From assembly GCF_029051725.1 (NCBI RefSeq), contig NZ_JAACFU010000006.1, positions 248,001 through 312,000 of the forward strand: a stretch of DNA of 64,000 bases, in the 5' to 3' direction. Shown one piece after another: positions 51,091 to 59,431 of the stretch. The notes below the pieces were generated by a model. The model saw nothing but the letters and a program-made list of their open reading frames with translations. It made no database searches and was not told where the DNA came from. This stretch comes from Bradyrhizobium sp. CSS354 (GTDB lineage Bacteria > Pseudomonadota > Alphaproteobacteria > Rhizobiales > Xanthobacteraceae). The translations under genes were made by a program, and so were the position numbers. Within the stretch, counting starts at the first letter, position 1, and each line of letters starts with the position of its first letter.

Positions 51091-51435
51091 TCAATCAATT
51101 TCCTGAACGACCGTGCGCGAGCCGGGATCGACGAGCATCACGCGTTCGCCGGAGTAGACGTAGCGATATTTCGTGAGGGACGGGCCCCAGTCGGCCGGAA
51201 CGGCCTCGAGCTCGACGTCGCTCGGCACCGCCGCACCGACAACGATCTTTTCCTTCGTCGTCACCGGACGGATACGGTGCTCGGTGACGTAGGATTTGAT
51301 CTTGGTTCGGTACTGCGGCTCGATCTGAACGGCTGCCGCATGGCCGGTCCCGGTCGTGGTCACGACGGTGGATTGCGCGAAAGCACCGGTCGAAATCAGA
51401 GCCGCCGCGGCGGAAAGCAGGAACAACTTCTTCAT
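51091..51435 (-). CDS. Exported DUF1236-family protein
   Basis: The 114-residue protein has a signal peptide (MKKLFLLSAAAALISTGAFAQ) and a mature domain with YRTKIKSYVTEHRIRPV, VGAAVPSDVELEAVP and YRYVYSGERVMLVDPGSRTVVQEI. These are typical of DUF1236, a small periplasmic family abundant in Bradyrhizobium and without known activity. GAGGAG before the ATG at 51435 fixes the start. An EcfG-like promoter lies about 35 bases upstream of the start, so general-stress control is likely. Confidence 0.85.
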   Translation of the reverse strand: MKKLFLLSAAAALISTGAFAQSTVVTTTGTGHAAAVQIEPQYRTKIKSYVTEHRIRPVTTKEKIVVGAAVPSDVELEAVPADWGPSLTKYRYVYSGERVMLVDPGSRTVVQEID

Positions 51436-51467
51436 CTCGTTCTCCTCGTTTGAAGATGCGCCGCAAC

Positions 51468-51492
51468 AACCCCTCATCGCGGACGGCGTTCC
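51468..51492 (-). promoter_or_regulatory. EcfG-like promoter for the DUF1236 gene
   Basis: On the reverse strand GGAAC (51492-51488), 16 bases, then GGTT (51471-51468) resemble GGAAC-N16/17-cGTT with one mismatch in the -10 element. Transcription would begin about 25 bases before the start codon. Confidence 0.45.
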
Positions 51493-51500
51493 CGGCCCCT

Positions 51501-51526
51501 GGAACTAATTGCCGGTTTTTCCCGTT
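51501..51526 (+). promoter_or_regulatory. EcfG-type promoter for the small exported-protein operon
   Basis: GGAAC (51501-51505), a 17-base spacer and CGTT (51523-51526) fit the alphaproteobacterial general-stress consensus exactly. The expected start of transcription is near 51534, about 40 bases before the gene at 51574. It stands back-to-back with the promoter at 51468-51492. Confidence 0.65.
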
Positions 51527-51573
51527 TGTAGATGACCGGGCGAAACGGCTCGGGCTCTGGAGGAGGACTACAG

Positions 51574-51807
51574 ATGAAGCTAAAAATTGCCACTGCAGCA
51601 CTGATGGTTGCGGCAATATCCCTGCCGGCGTTCGCGGCCGACGAGTTCTACGTCGTGCAGGACGTCAAGACCAAGAAGTGCACGATCGTCGACAAGAAGC
51701 CGACGGACACGTCCATGACCGTCGTCAGCCCGTCAGGCACGATCTACAAGTCGCGCACCGAGGCTGAAAGCGGCATGAAGACCGTCAAGGTCTGCACGTC
51801 GAACTGA
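51574..51807 (+). CDS. Small exported protein of unknown function (77 residues)
   Basis: The protein has a signal peptide (MKLKIATAALMVAAISLPAFAA) and a mature part of about 55 residues. The mature part has DEFYVVQDVKTKKCTIVDKK, a predicted beta-hairpin, and a last segment VKVCTSN; two cysteines could form a disulfide. Similar short proteins are frequent in Bradyrhizobium. GGAGGAGG before the ATG is a strong ribosome site. It is followed 12 bases later by a 26-residue membrane peptide gene and preceded by a perfect EcfG-type promoter. Confidence 0.78.
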   Translation: MKLKIATAALMVAAISLPAFAADEFYVVQDVKTKKCTIVDKKPTDTSMTVVSPSGTIYKSRTEAESGMKTVKVCTSN

Positions 51808-51819
51808 GGAGGATGACAA

Positions 51820-51900
51820 ATGCCAGTTCTGACTCTGTGGGCCGTGCCGGCCGTGCTGGTGCTCGGCGGCGGCATCTATCTGATCGGCCATTTGCATTAA
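51820..51900 (+). CDS. 26-residue membrane peptide
   Basis: The product is MPVLTLWAVPAVLVLGGGIY followed by LIGHLH. It is a single hydrophobic helix with a short polar end. AGGAGG lies seven to eight bases before the ATG, and the gene starts 12 bases after the 77-residue exported-protein gene, so translation from the same message is likely. Peptides of this kind are annotated in many bradyrhizobia as hypothetical. Membrane insertion is an inference. Confidence 0.6.
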   Translation: MPVLTLWAVPAVLVLGGGIYLIGHLH

Positions 51901-51923
51901 AGCGCACTGGAAGGCGAGCGGGT

Positions 51924-51942
51924 CTGTGCGTGCAGCGCACAG
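51924..51942 (+). terminator. Stem-loop after the 26-residue peptide gene
   Basis: CTGTGCG (51924-51930) pairs with CGCACAG (51936-51942) around TGCAG. It is weak and lacks a U-run. The 283-base gap 51901-52183 otherwise shows only a strong AAAAGGAGGGGAG ribosome site just before the next gene. Confidence 0.4.
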
Positions 51943-52183
51943 GTCCGCAAGCCATCTGTCTGCGGAGGAGGCCGCCCCTCAGCCTCCCAAGGCATCGGCT
52001 GGACGCAAGTTGCAGTGCAACAGTTCGCGAAAAGTGGTGGCCCTGCGACGAAGAGGACCTCCCGCGCACACGAAATGACTTCCGTCGCGCCGACGTTTTT
52101 CATACGCTTCCCACTCGCAAGCCGCATACCGGCTGCGCTCACGGCCCGGCGACAGGGCCGGAGCATCAAAAGGAGGGGAGACG

Positions 52184-53182
52184 ATGAAGCGAAGATCATT
52201 TCTCGCTGGGATCGGCGCGACCACTGCGGCGGCTGCGATTGGCATGCCGTCGATCATCCGGGCGCAGTCGCCGATCACGCTGAACGGCGCGGTCCAGTTC
52301 AACGACGACCACGCCTTCAACCGGGCACTGCTCCGGTTCGAAGAGCTGGTGAAGAAGTACTACGGCAAGCCCGTCAACTTCACGCTGCACAGGAATTCCT
52401 CGCTCGGCCTCGAAAAGCAGTATTTCGAGTACATGTCGCAGGGCAAAGCCGTCGATTACGGCATCGTCTCGCCGGCTCACATGTCGACCTTCGCCAAGGC
52501 GGCCCCGTTCATCGATGCGCCCTTCGTGTTCAAGGGCATCGAACACATGAACAAGGTCGTCGAAGCCAATATCCTGGCGCCGATCGCCGACGAAGTCGCG
52601 GCCAAGGCCGAGGTCGTTCTGATCGGCTATTCCGGCGGTGGCATCCGCAACATTTTCGCCAACAAGCCGCTCAAGAACCTGGCCGACCTCAAGAGCCTCA
52701 AGGTGCGCGTACAAGGCGCGCCGATCTGGTCGAAGACCTTTGCCGCCGTGGGCATGAGCCCGACGGTGATCGCCTATAACGAGATCTACAACGCGATCCA
52801 GAACGGCGTGATATCGGCCGGCGAGAACGAGGCGGCGGGCGTCGAGGCGATGAAGTTCTACGAAGTGGCCCCGCATCTCAACCTGACCCAGCACGCCGTG
52901 TCGATCCGGCCGATCTGTTTCTCGGTGAAGACATTGAAGACCCTGCCGAAGGAGTTGCAGGACGCGATCATGAAGGCCGGCAAGGAGGCCGGCGACTACG
53001 GCCGGCAACTGGAGTCGAGCGAAGAGGTCGTCAAGCTCGACACGCTCGAGAAGGCCGGCAAGCTCAAGCGCGTTCCTTTCGAAGAGCGGGACGCCATGAA
53101 GAAGCTCGCCGATCCCGTGATGGCCACCTACGCCAAGGAAATCGGCGCGGAAGGCATTTTCGAGAAGATCAACGTCGTCTGA
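52184..53182 (+). CDS. dctP: TRAP transporter solute-binding protein (second system)
   Basis: The 332-residue periplasmic protein has a Tat-type signal (MKRRSFLAGIGATTAAAAIG, twin Arg followed by SFL) and a DctP fold. It shows LKSLKVRVQGAPIWSKTF, with the ligand-binding Arg in KVRVQG, and NGVISAGENEAAGVEAMKFYE. Export in a folded state through Tat differs from the Sec-type signal of the first system at 1223. The ligand is unknown. It is followed by separate DctQ and DctM genes after a hairpin. Confidence 0.9.
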   Translation: MKRRSFLAGIGATTAAAAIGMPSIIRAQSPITLNGAVQFNDDHAFNRALLRFEELVKKYYGKPVNFTLHRNSSLGLEKQYFEYMSQGKAVDYGIVSPAHMSTFAKAAPFIDAPFVFKGIEHMNKVVEANILAPIADEVAAKAEVVLIGYSGGGIRNIFANKPLKNLADLKSLKVRVQGAPIWSKTFAAVGMSPTVIAYNEIYNAIQNGVISAGENEAAGVEAMKFYEVAPHLNLTQHAVSIRPICFSVKTLKTLPKELQDAIMKAGKEAGDYGRQLESSEEVVKLDTLEKAGKLKRVPFEERDAMKKLADPVMATYAKEIGAEGIFEKINVV

Positions 53183-53212
53183 GAACTGTCGCCGCCCACG
53201 TGACAGGACGTC

Positions 53213-53236
53213 GGGGCAAGCCGGACGGCTTGCCCC
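53213..53236 (+). terminator. Stem-loop between dctP and dctQ
   Basis: GGGGCAAGCC (53213-53222) pairs perfectly with GGCTTGCCCC (53227-53236) around GGAC. It is in the same position as the hairpin in the first TRAP operon and probably keeps binding-protein mRNA in excess. Confidence 0.65.
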
Positions 53237-53263
53237 ATTGCGTGATTGTGATCCCCCGGAGAC

Positions 53264-53782
53264 ATGATGACTGAAATATCGATGCCGCCGAACCCGTCGC
53301 CATGGCGCCGAGCAACGGCGGCCTATGCAAAACTGCTGGAAATTCTGCTCGCCGCCTCGGTCGGCATTCTGGTCATTCCGGTCACGTTGCAGATCATCTC
53401 GCGCTACACGCCACTGATTCCGTCCTACATCTGGACCGAGGAGATGGCGCGGTTCATGTTCATCTGGACAATCATGATCGGTGCGATGGTCGGCATCAGA
53501 GAGTCGCAGCATTTTGAAGTCGACGTCTGGCCTAATCTGTCACGCCGAAGCGAGGCCATGGTGCGGATTCTTGCGCGACTCGGCGTGCTGGCGCTGGCGC
53601 TGGTGTTCGTATCCGCCGGACTCGAGTTTACCCGTTTTGCCTGGAACAGAACGTCGGAGCTGGCCGATCTGCCGCTTTGGCTGATCCACGTCGCCTGGCC
53701 GGTTGCCGGCGTGACCTGGATCGTGTTCGCCGGTGAACAGATTGTCGACGAGATGCGGATTCTGGTTGGGGCAAATCAATGA
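53264..53782 (+). CDS. dctQ: TRAP transporter small permease, DctQ family
   Basis: This 172-residue inner-membrane protein has four hydrophobic helices and the family segment IWTEEMARFMFIWTIMIGAM followed by GIRESQHFEVDVW. It forms a complex with DctM. GGAG lies about seven bases upstream, and its end overlaps the DctM start (ATGA), so translation is coupled. Here the small and large subunits are separate, in contrast to the fused protein at 2316. Confidence 0.9.
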   Translation: MMTEISMPPNPSPWRRATAAYAKLLEILLAASVGILVIPVTLQIISRYTPLIPSYIWTEEMARFMFIWTIMIGAMVGIRESQHFEVDVWPNLSRRSEAMVRILARLGVLALALVFVSAGLEFTRFAWNRTSELADLPLWLIHVAWPVAGVTWIVFAGEQIVDEMRILVGANQ

Positions 53783-55098
53783 GCGGCAATGTTCTTTCTG
53801 CCGGACAGGCCGCGATGGTCCTGTTCGGTACTTTCGTTGGCCTGCTCATCATACGCGTACCGGTTGCCTTCGCGCTTGGCCTTGCCTGCGTGCCGATCCT
53901 GCTGATCGAGCCGCATCTGTCGCTGATGACGCTCGCGCAGGAAACCTTCAACGCCTATAATTCATTCATCCTGCTGGCGGTGCCGTTCTTCCTGCTCACC
54001 GCCAATTTGATGAGCATCGGCGGCATCACCGACCGGCTGGTGGCGCTGTCCCGCTCGATGGTCGGGCACTGGCCGGGGTCGCTGGCGCAGATCAACGTCG
54101 TGCTGTCGGTGTTCTTTGCCGGCATCTCCGGCTCCTCCACCGCGGACGCGGCGAGCCAGTCCAAGATCTTCATCGATGCCCAGACCAAGGAGGGCTACGA
54201 CCTCTCGTTCTCCATCGCCATCACCGCGGTCTCGGCGGTGCTCGCCGTCATCATCCCGCCCTCGATCCTGATGATCGTCTGGGGCGGGCTGATCTCGACC
54301 TCGATCGCCGCGATGTACCTGGCCGGCATCGTACCGGGTCTGCTGATCGCGGGCGCGCAGATGGCGACCGTGCATGTCTACGCGACGCGTCGCGGTTATC
54401 CGACCTATCCGAAAGCAAGCTGGGTCGAGATGCGCTGCGCCATCTGGCGGTCGATACCGGCGCTGATGACGCCGTTCATCATTGTCGGCGGCATTCTGCT
54501 CGGATGGTTCACCGCAACGGAGTCCGCCTGCGTCGCGGTGCTCTATTCCGTTGCGCTGTCGACGTTCTTCTACCGTGAAACCGGCGCGCGCGAACTCTAC
54601 AAGGCGTTGCTCGACACCGGGCGTCTGGCAGGCGTCGCGCTGTTCTGCGTGGGCACCGCAAGCGCGTTCGGCTGGCTGCTGGCCTACTACAAGATTCCGC
54701 AGGAGCTGCTGGCCAACGTCTCGACCTGGGGCATGGGCGCGATCGGGGCCGGCTTCTTCATCGCGCTCTGCTTTCTGGTGGTGGGCTGTTTCCTCGACGC
54801 TATTCCGGCGATCATCATCGTCGGCACTGTGCTGGAGCCGCTCGCCAGGTCCGTAGACCTCCATCCCGTCCAGTTCGCGATCATTTCCATCATATCGCTC
54901 GCCTTCGGGCTGGTGACCCCACCCTATGGCTTATGTCTGATGATCGCCTGTTCGATCGCTGGCGTACGGCTGCGCTATGCCCTGAAGGACACGGTGATCA
55001 TGCTGATTCCGATGCTGCTCGTGCTGGCGGCAGTCATCGTCTGGCCAAGCGTGTCGCTGTTCCTGCCGCGTCTGATCGTGCCGGAGATGTTGAAATGA
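53779..55098 (+). CDS. dctM: TRAP transporter large permease, DctM family
   Basis: The 439-residue protein has about 12 hydrophobic helices and DctM signatures: VPFFLLTANLMSIGGITDRL, FFAGISGSSTADAASQSKIF, AVIIPPSILMIVWGG, GWFTATESACVAVLYS and GLVTPPYGLCLMIA. It is the channel subunit coupled to the cation gradient. A strong hairpin follows the stop codon. Confidence 0.92.
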   Translation: MSGNVLSAGQAAMVLFGTFVGLLIIRVPVAFALGLACVPILLIEPHLSLMTLAQETFNAYNSFILLAVPFFLLTANLMSIGGITDRLVALSRSMVGHWPGSLAQINVVLSVFFAGISGSSTADAASQSKIFIDAQTKEGYDLSFSIAITAVSAVLAVIIPPSILMIVWGGLISTSIAAMYLAGIVPGLLIAGAQMATVHVYATRRGYPTYPKASWVEMRCAIWRSIPALMTPFIIVGGILLGWFTATESACVAVLYSVALSTFFYRETGARELYKALLDTGRLAGVALFCVGTASAFGWLLAYYKIPQELLANVSTWGMGAIGAGFFIALCFLVVGCFLDAIPAIIIVGTVLEPLARSVDLHPVQFAIISIISLAFGLVTPPYGLCLMIACSIAGVRLRYALKDTVIMLIPMLLVLAAVIVWPSVSLFLPRLIVPEMLK

Positions 55099-55106
55099 GC
55101 GGGGCG

Positions 55107-55136
55107 TGATCCCGCGGCTCTGACGCCGCGGGATCA
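55107..55136. terminator. Bidirectional terminator-like hairpin
   Basis: TGATCCCGCGGC (55107-55118) pairs perfectly with GCCGCGGGATCA (55125-55136) around TCTGAC. It lies between the second TRAP operon and the convergent hydrolase gene. It has no U-run. Confidence 0.65.
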
Positions 55137-55146
55137 GGGCATTTGC

Positions 55147-56421
55147 CTAGAGATTGCTCTCGGTGATCGCGGCGTAGACCATGCTGCGCAGCTCGCGCCG
55201 AAGCGGGTAGGCGCTGGATGGCAGCACCTGCGTCATGAAGATGGTGATCAGCTCCTCGGCCGGATCGATCCAGAACGACGTCGTGGCCGCGCCACCCCAA
55301 TTGTATTCACCGGGGCTGCCGGCGACCAGCGTTTCGGCCGGGCGCATGGTCACGGCGAAGCCGAGGCCGAAGCCGATGCCGTTATAGGTCGCTTCGGAGA
55401 ACAGCGAGCGCGACACCTCGGGGAGAGAGCGGCCGCCCGGAATGTGGTTGGTCGTCATCAGCGCCAGCGTCTTCGGCCCGATCAACCTGACGCCGCCGAG
55501 CTCGCCGCCGTTGAGAAGCGCACGGCAGAAGGTGAGATAGTCGGCCATCGTCGAGCACAGCCCGCCGCCTCCCGAGATCAAGGACGGCGGCGACAGGAAC
55601 GAGCTCGTCGTGGGGTCGTCCTGCAATGTCAGTCCCTCGCGCCGCTGGCCGGCATGGAAGGTCATGCCGCCACCCGGGTCGGCCGAGTAACAGGCGGCGA
55701 ACCGGTGGGCCTTGGAAGCCGGCACGTGGAAATCAGTGTCGGTCATGCCGAGTGGATCGAGGATGCGTTGCTTCAGGAACTGCTCGAAGGGGATGCCGGA
55801 GATCTTGCCAATGAGGTAGCCGAGCACGTCGGTCGAAACCGAGTAGTTCCAGGCCTCGCCCGGCGAGAACTCCAGCGGGATTTTCGCGAGGCTCTCGATC
55901 ATGGTCTGCAGCGTGCCTGACTTCTCGACCTCGCCGATCTTTTCAGCGCGGTAGGCGGCATCGACGTTCGAGCGCTGCTGGAAGCCGTAAGTCAGCCCGG
56001 AGGTGTGGCGCAGGAGGTCGACGATCAGCATCGGCCGCGAGGGCGGACGGGTCAGGAAGGCCGGCGCGGTGCCGGCGACGAACACGCCGAGATCCTTCCA
56101 TTCCGGAATGTACTTGGCGACCGGCTCATCGATCGCGACGAGGCCTTGCTCGACCAGCATCATGAAGGCGACGCTGGTGAGCGGCTTGGTCATGGAATAG
56201 ATGCGGTAGATGGTGTCGTCCTTGACCGGCAGCTTGCGCTCGACGTCGGCAAAACCCTGCACCGAGCTGTGGGCGATCTTGCCACGGCGATAGACCAGGA
56301 GATGCGTGCCCGGGAAGCGACCGGCATCGATGTACCGGCTCTTCAGATGCGCATCGACGCGGTCGAGCGCGGCCTTGGACATGCCGACGGATTCGGGCGA
56401 GGCGGGGGTGGGGGCGAGCAT
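55147..56421 (-). CDS. Class C beta-lactamase-like serine hydrolase (EstB type)
   Basis: The 424-residue protein has the SxxK active site in YRIYSMTKPLTSVAFMMLVE (Ser-Met-Thr-Lys), a YxN/S-type tyrosine in WNYSVSTDVLGYLIG, and a C-terminal WGGAATTSFWIDP region in place of the KTG triad. There is no signal peptide, so it is probably a cytoplasmic esterase, as are many class C relatives, and not a resistance enzyme. It is divergent from the dioxygenase gene. Confidence 0.87.
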   Translation of the reverse strand: MLAPTPASPESVGMSKAALDRVDAHLKSRYIDAGRFPGTHLLVYRRGKIAHSSVQGFADVERKLPVKDDTIYRIYSMTKPLTSVAFMMLVEQGLVAIDEPVAKYIPEWKDLGVFVAGTAPAFLTRPPSRPMLIVDLLRHTSGLTYGFQQRSNVDAAYRAEKIGEVEKSGTLQTMIESLAKIPLEFSPGEAWNYSVSTDVLGYLIGKISGIPFEQFLKQRILDPLGMTDTDFHVPASKAHRFAACYSADPGGGMTFHAGQRREGLTLQDDPTTSSFLSPPSLISGGGGLCSTMADYLTFCRALLNGGELGGVRLIGPKTLALMTTNHIPGGRSLPEVSRSLFSEATYNGIGFGLGFAVTMRPAETLVAGSPGEYNWGGAATTSFWIDPAEELITIFMTQVLPSSAYPLRRELRSMVYAAITESNL

Positions 56422-56591
56422 CAGTTCCTCCGGGCAGTTTTGTCCGACGTTGATAGCCGAAATGGCGGTCTCATTCCAAGCCGGTCGCGCTTAACGCCGG
56501 CCGGTTGTTTGGTGTAGGCTTCACCTTGGAACGCCTCCAAGCAGCCCAAAAGATCCCCGACGGGCGAATGAAAAACGCAGGCAAACGCACC

Positions 56592-57509
56592 ATGACCCAG
56601 TTCAACGAGACCGAACTCACCGAAGCCGTCGTCCGGAGTTTCGACAATACGCCAAACCCCCGCGCGAAATTCCTGCTCCAGGAATTGGTGAAGTCGCTGC
56701 ACGATTACGTGAGCAAGACCGGCCTCACCTTCGAGGAGTGGGAATACGCCGTCGATTTCCTGACCCGCACCGGCCAGAAATGCACGGACACCCGCCAGGA
56801 ATTCATCCTCCTCTCCGACGTGCTCGGCATTTCCATGCTGGTCGACGCGGTCAACCACCGCGAGCGCGAGGGCGCCACCCAGACCACCGTGCTCGGGCCG
56901 TTCTATGTCGGCGAGCACAAGGTGACGGCGCACGGCACCGACATCTCACCGAACAATCAAACCGGCGAACGGATGTTCGTGCAGAGCCGTGTCACCGATC
57001 TCAAGGGCAAGCCGCTCGCGAATGTCCCCGTCGACGTCTGGCATGCCGACGATGACGGCTTCTACGACTCGCAGAAGCCGAACTATGACGAGGTCGGCGC
57101 CTCGGCACGGGCGCGCTTCATCACCGATAGCGATGGCCGCTTCTTCTTCCGCACCATCTTGCCGTGCAGCTACCCGATCCCGACCGACGGTCCAGTCGGC
57201 GAGATGATCGTGCAGACCAACCGCCACCCGATGCGCCCGGCGCATGTGCACTTCCTGGTCAATGCCAAGGGCTACGAGCCGCTGATCACCCACGTCTTCA
57301 TGGACGGCGACAAATATCTGGATTCCGACGTGGTGTTCGGCGTCAAGGACGACCTCGTCGCCAAGGTCGAACCGCGCAGCGACCCGGAGATGCCCAACGG
57401 CACCAAGGCGAACGGGCAGTGGCACCTGATGACCTACGAATTCCACCTCAAGCCCGGCGGCGGCATGGCGCCGAAACCGCTCGGAGTGAAGGCGGCGGAG
57501 CCGGCCTGA
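56592..57509 (+). CDS. Intradiol ring-cleavage dioxygenase (hydroxyquinol/catechol type)
   Basis: The 305-residue enzyme has an N-terminal helical dimerisation domain (about 1-100) and a beta-sandwich with the Fe(III) ligands: Tyr in DDDGFYDSQ, Tyr in CSYPIPTDGPVG, and two His in RPAHVHFLV. It inserts O2 between the hydroxyls of an aromatic diol. Similarity to hydroxyquinol 1,2-dioxygenases is a guess from the long N-terminal domain. The ATG at 56592 is chosen because the family domain begins there. Two longer readings (56568, 56505) lack better ribosome sites. The aromatic pathway is not otherwise present here. Confidence 0.87.
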   Translation: MTQFNETELTEAVVRSFDNTPNPRAKFLLQELVKSLHDYVSKTGLTFEEWEYAVDFLTRTGQKCTDTRQEFILLSDVLGISMLVDAVNHREREGATQTTVLGPFYVGEHKVTAHGTDISPNNQTGERMFVQSRVTDLKGKPLANVPVDVWHADDDGFYDSQKPNYDEVGASARARFITDSDGRFFFRTILPCSYPIPTDGPVGEMIVQTNRHPMRPAHVHFLVNAKGYEPLITHVFMDGDKYLDSDVVFGVKDDLVAKVEPRSDPEMPNGTKANGQWHLMTYEFHLKPGGGMAPKPLGVKAAEPA

Positions 57510-57524
57510 GAGATCGCGGACGGG

Positions 57525-58418
57525 TCAGCGCCCGATAAAGGCCGCCAGTTCGTCAGGTGCCCCCGTTGGAAAGGCTTCCTTCATGAAGTCGAGGAAGGCG
57601 GATACGCGCGCGCTTAGGAGCCGGCGTGAAGGATAGAGTGTCCACAACGCGATCTCCGGTCCCTCGATGTCGCCCCAAAGCACCAGCGTGCCGGCAGCGA
57701 GGTCGTGACTGACCAGTGACACCGGAAGGCGCGCGGCGCCGACGCCGGCCCGGACAGCGTCGCGCACCATGATGAGCGATGCCAGGCGAAGGACCGGATC
57801 AATCGCGATGCGCGATTGTCCGCCTGGCACCGTCACGTCCCAGCTTGTTTTCCGGTCGCCCGGTCCGCGCATGACTGCCGGCACAGCGAGATTGCCCCGC
57901 GGTCGTTTCAGGTCCGGGCTCGCCACGACCACCAGCCGATCGCGCAGAAAGATTCGTCCGACCAGGCTGTCATCCGGATCGGGATTGACCCGGATCACCA
58001 GATCATACCCTTCCTCCACCATGTCGACGGAGCGATCTTCCGTCGTGACCTCAAGACGGATCTCCGGATATTTGAGCGCGAACCCGGCCGCGAGGTTTCC
58101 CATTGCAGTCTGCGAGAACAGCAAAGGCGCGCTGATCCGCAAGCGCCCCCGCGGCCTGTCCCCACCCGACGCGATCGCTGTTGCCGTCTCGTCGAGTTCG
58201 GTGAGCAAGGCCCCTGTCCGCTCGTAAAGGGCGCGTCCCTCCTGGGTGAGTTTCAAGGCGCGCGCTCCCCGTTCGAACAGACGGAGGTCGAGGGCCGCTT
58301 CGAGCTCGGCGACCCGCCGGGACAGGGTGGCTTTCGGGCGTCCGGCGGCCCGTGCGGCCCGTCCGAACCCGCCGTGCCGGGCGACAAGATTGAAATCGGC
58401 GAGTGCGAGCAGGTCCAT
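57525..58418 (-). CDS. LysR-family transcriptional regulator
   Basis: The 297-residue protein starts MDLLALADFNLVARHGGFGR and has the winged HTH (AARAAGRPKATLSRRVAELEAAL). The effector domain contains LRISAPLLFSQTAMGNLAAGF and LVVVASPDLKRPRGNLA, placing it near the CrgA/DsdC-like subgroup. It diverges from the NAD(P)-binding protein at 58521 with 102 bases between starts, so it probably regulates that gene. A longer open frame upstream overlaps the divergent gene and is not real. Confidence 0.88.
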   Translation of the reverse strand: MDLLALADFNLVARHGGFGRAARAAGRPKATLSRRVAELEAALDLRLFERGARALKLTQEGRALYERTGALLTELDETATAIASGGDRPRGRLRISAPLLFSQTAMGNLAAGFALKYPEIRLEVTTEDRSVDMVEEGYDLVIRVNPDPDDSLVGRIFLRDRLVVVASPDLKRPRGNLAVPAVMRGPGDRKTSWDVTVPGGQSRIAIDPVLRLASLIMVRDAVRAGVGAARLPVSLVSHDLAAGTLVLWGDIEGPEIALWTLYPSRRLLSARVSAFLDFMKEAFPTGAPDELAAFIGR

Positions 58419-58520
58419 CGTTCCACCAGCGAGACGGTCTGTCCAGATATAGCGGCTATCGGTTCGTTTGTGGATCACTAATTTCCCGGATGTCTTCTGA
58501 CCCAACCCGGAGTGATCCCC

Positions 58521-59390
58521 ATGACCATCCTCGTTACTGGCGCAACCGGCACCATCGGCCGCCAAGTCGTCGAACAGCTCGTCAAGCGCGGTGCCGATGT
58601 CCGCGCTCTCGCCCGCGATCCTGCCAAGGCAAACCTCCCGGCAGGCGTCACCGTCGTGCAGGGCGACCTGCTCGACGTCGACTCGCTCCGCAGCGCGTTC
58701 AAGGGCGTCTCGACCCTGTTCCTGCTCAACGCGGTGGTGCCGGATGAATTCACGCAAGCGCTGATCGCGCTCAACCTGGCCCGCGAGGCCGGCGTCGGGC
58801 GGGTCGTCTACCTCTCGGTGATTCACAGCGATCGTTACGTCAACGTCCCGCACTTTGCCGGCAAGTTCGGCGTCGAGCGGATGATCGAGCAGATGGGCTT
58901 CAACGCCACCATCCTGCGCCCGGCGTACTTCATGAACAACGATGTTACGATCAAGGACGTGGTGACCGGATACGGCATCTATCCGATGCCGATCGGGAGC
59001 AGGGGGCTCGCCATGATCGATGCACGCGACATCGGCGAGATCGCGGCCCTCGAGCTCATCCGTCGTGAGCGCGCCGCAACACCGCTTCCGCTCACGCGCA
59101 TCAATCTGGTCGGTCCTGATACGCTGACCGGTGCGAAAGCCGCCGCCGCCTGGTCGGAGGTGCTGGGCCGCACGATCGCCTATCCCGGTGACGATACCGC
59201 CGGCTTCGAGAAGAACCTCAGGCAGTTCATGCCAAGCTGGATGGCTTACGACATGCGGCTGATGAGCGAGCGTTTCCTCACCGAGGGAATGATCCCCGAG
59301 GCCGGAGACGCCGAGCGGCTGACCGCGCTGCTGGGCCGCCCCCTGCGCTCCTATCGCGACTTCGTCTTCGAGATCGCGGCCTCTGCCTGA
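58521..59390 (+). CDS. NmrA-like NAD(P)-binding oxidoreductase
   Basis: The 289-residue atypical SDR has the Rossmann motif ILVTGATGTIGRQVVEQLVKRG, VVQGDLLDVDSL, VVYLSVIHSDRY and no SYK triad. It is like NmrA, QOR2 or azoreductase-type NAD(P)H-binding proteins, which may reduce quinones or sense redox state. The ATG at 58521 follows CGGAG by eight bases. A GTG at 58512 lies inside that ribosome site. It is divergent from a LysR gene and followed by a second NAD(P)-binding protein. Confidence 0.83.
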   Translation: MTILVTGATGTIGRQVVEQLVKRGADVRALARDPAKANLPAGVTVVQGDLLDVDSLRSAFKGVSTLFLLNAVVPDEFTQALIALNLAREAGVGRVVYLSVIHSDRYVNVPHFAGKFGVERMIEQMGFNATILRPAYFMNNDVTIKDVVTGYGIYPMPIGSRGLAMIDARDIGEIAALELIRRERAATPLPLTRINLVGPDTLTGAKAAAAWSEVLGRTIAYPGDDTAGFEKNLRQFMPSWMAYDMRLMSERFLTEGMIPEAGDAERLTALLGRPLRSYRDFVFEIAASA

Positions 59391-59431
59391 CGGCACGGCA
59401 CGTCCCCATCACGACAACGAGGAATGCTATC

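Noticed and set aside
58419..59396. N-terminal extension of the LysR gene at 57525 by about 325 codons
   Set aside because: The LysR family starts at the helix-turn-helix (ATG 58418). The extension lies antisense to the NmrA-like gene and has no domain.
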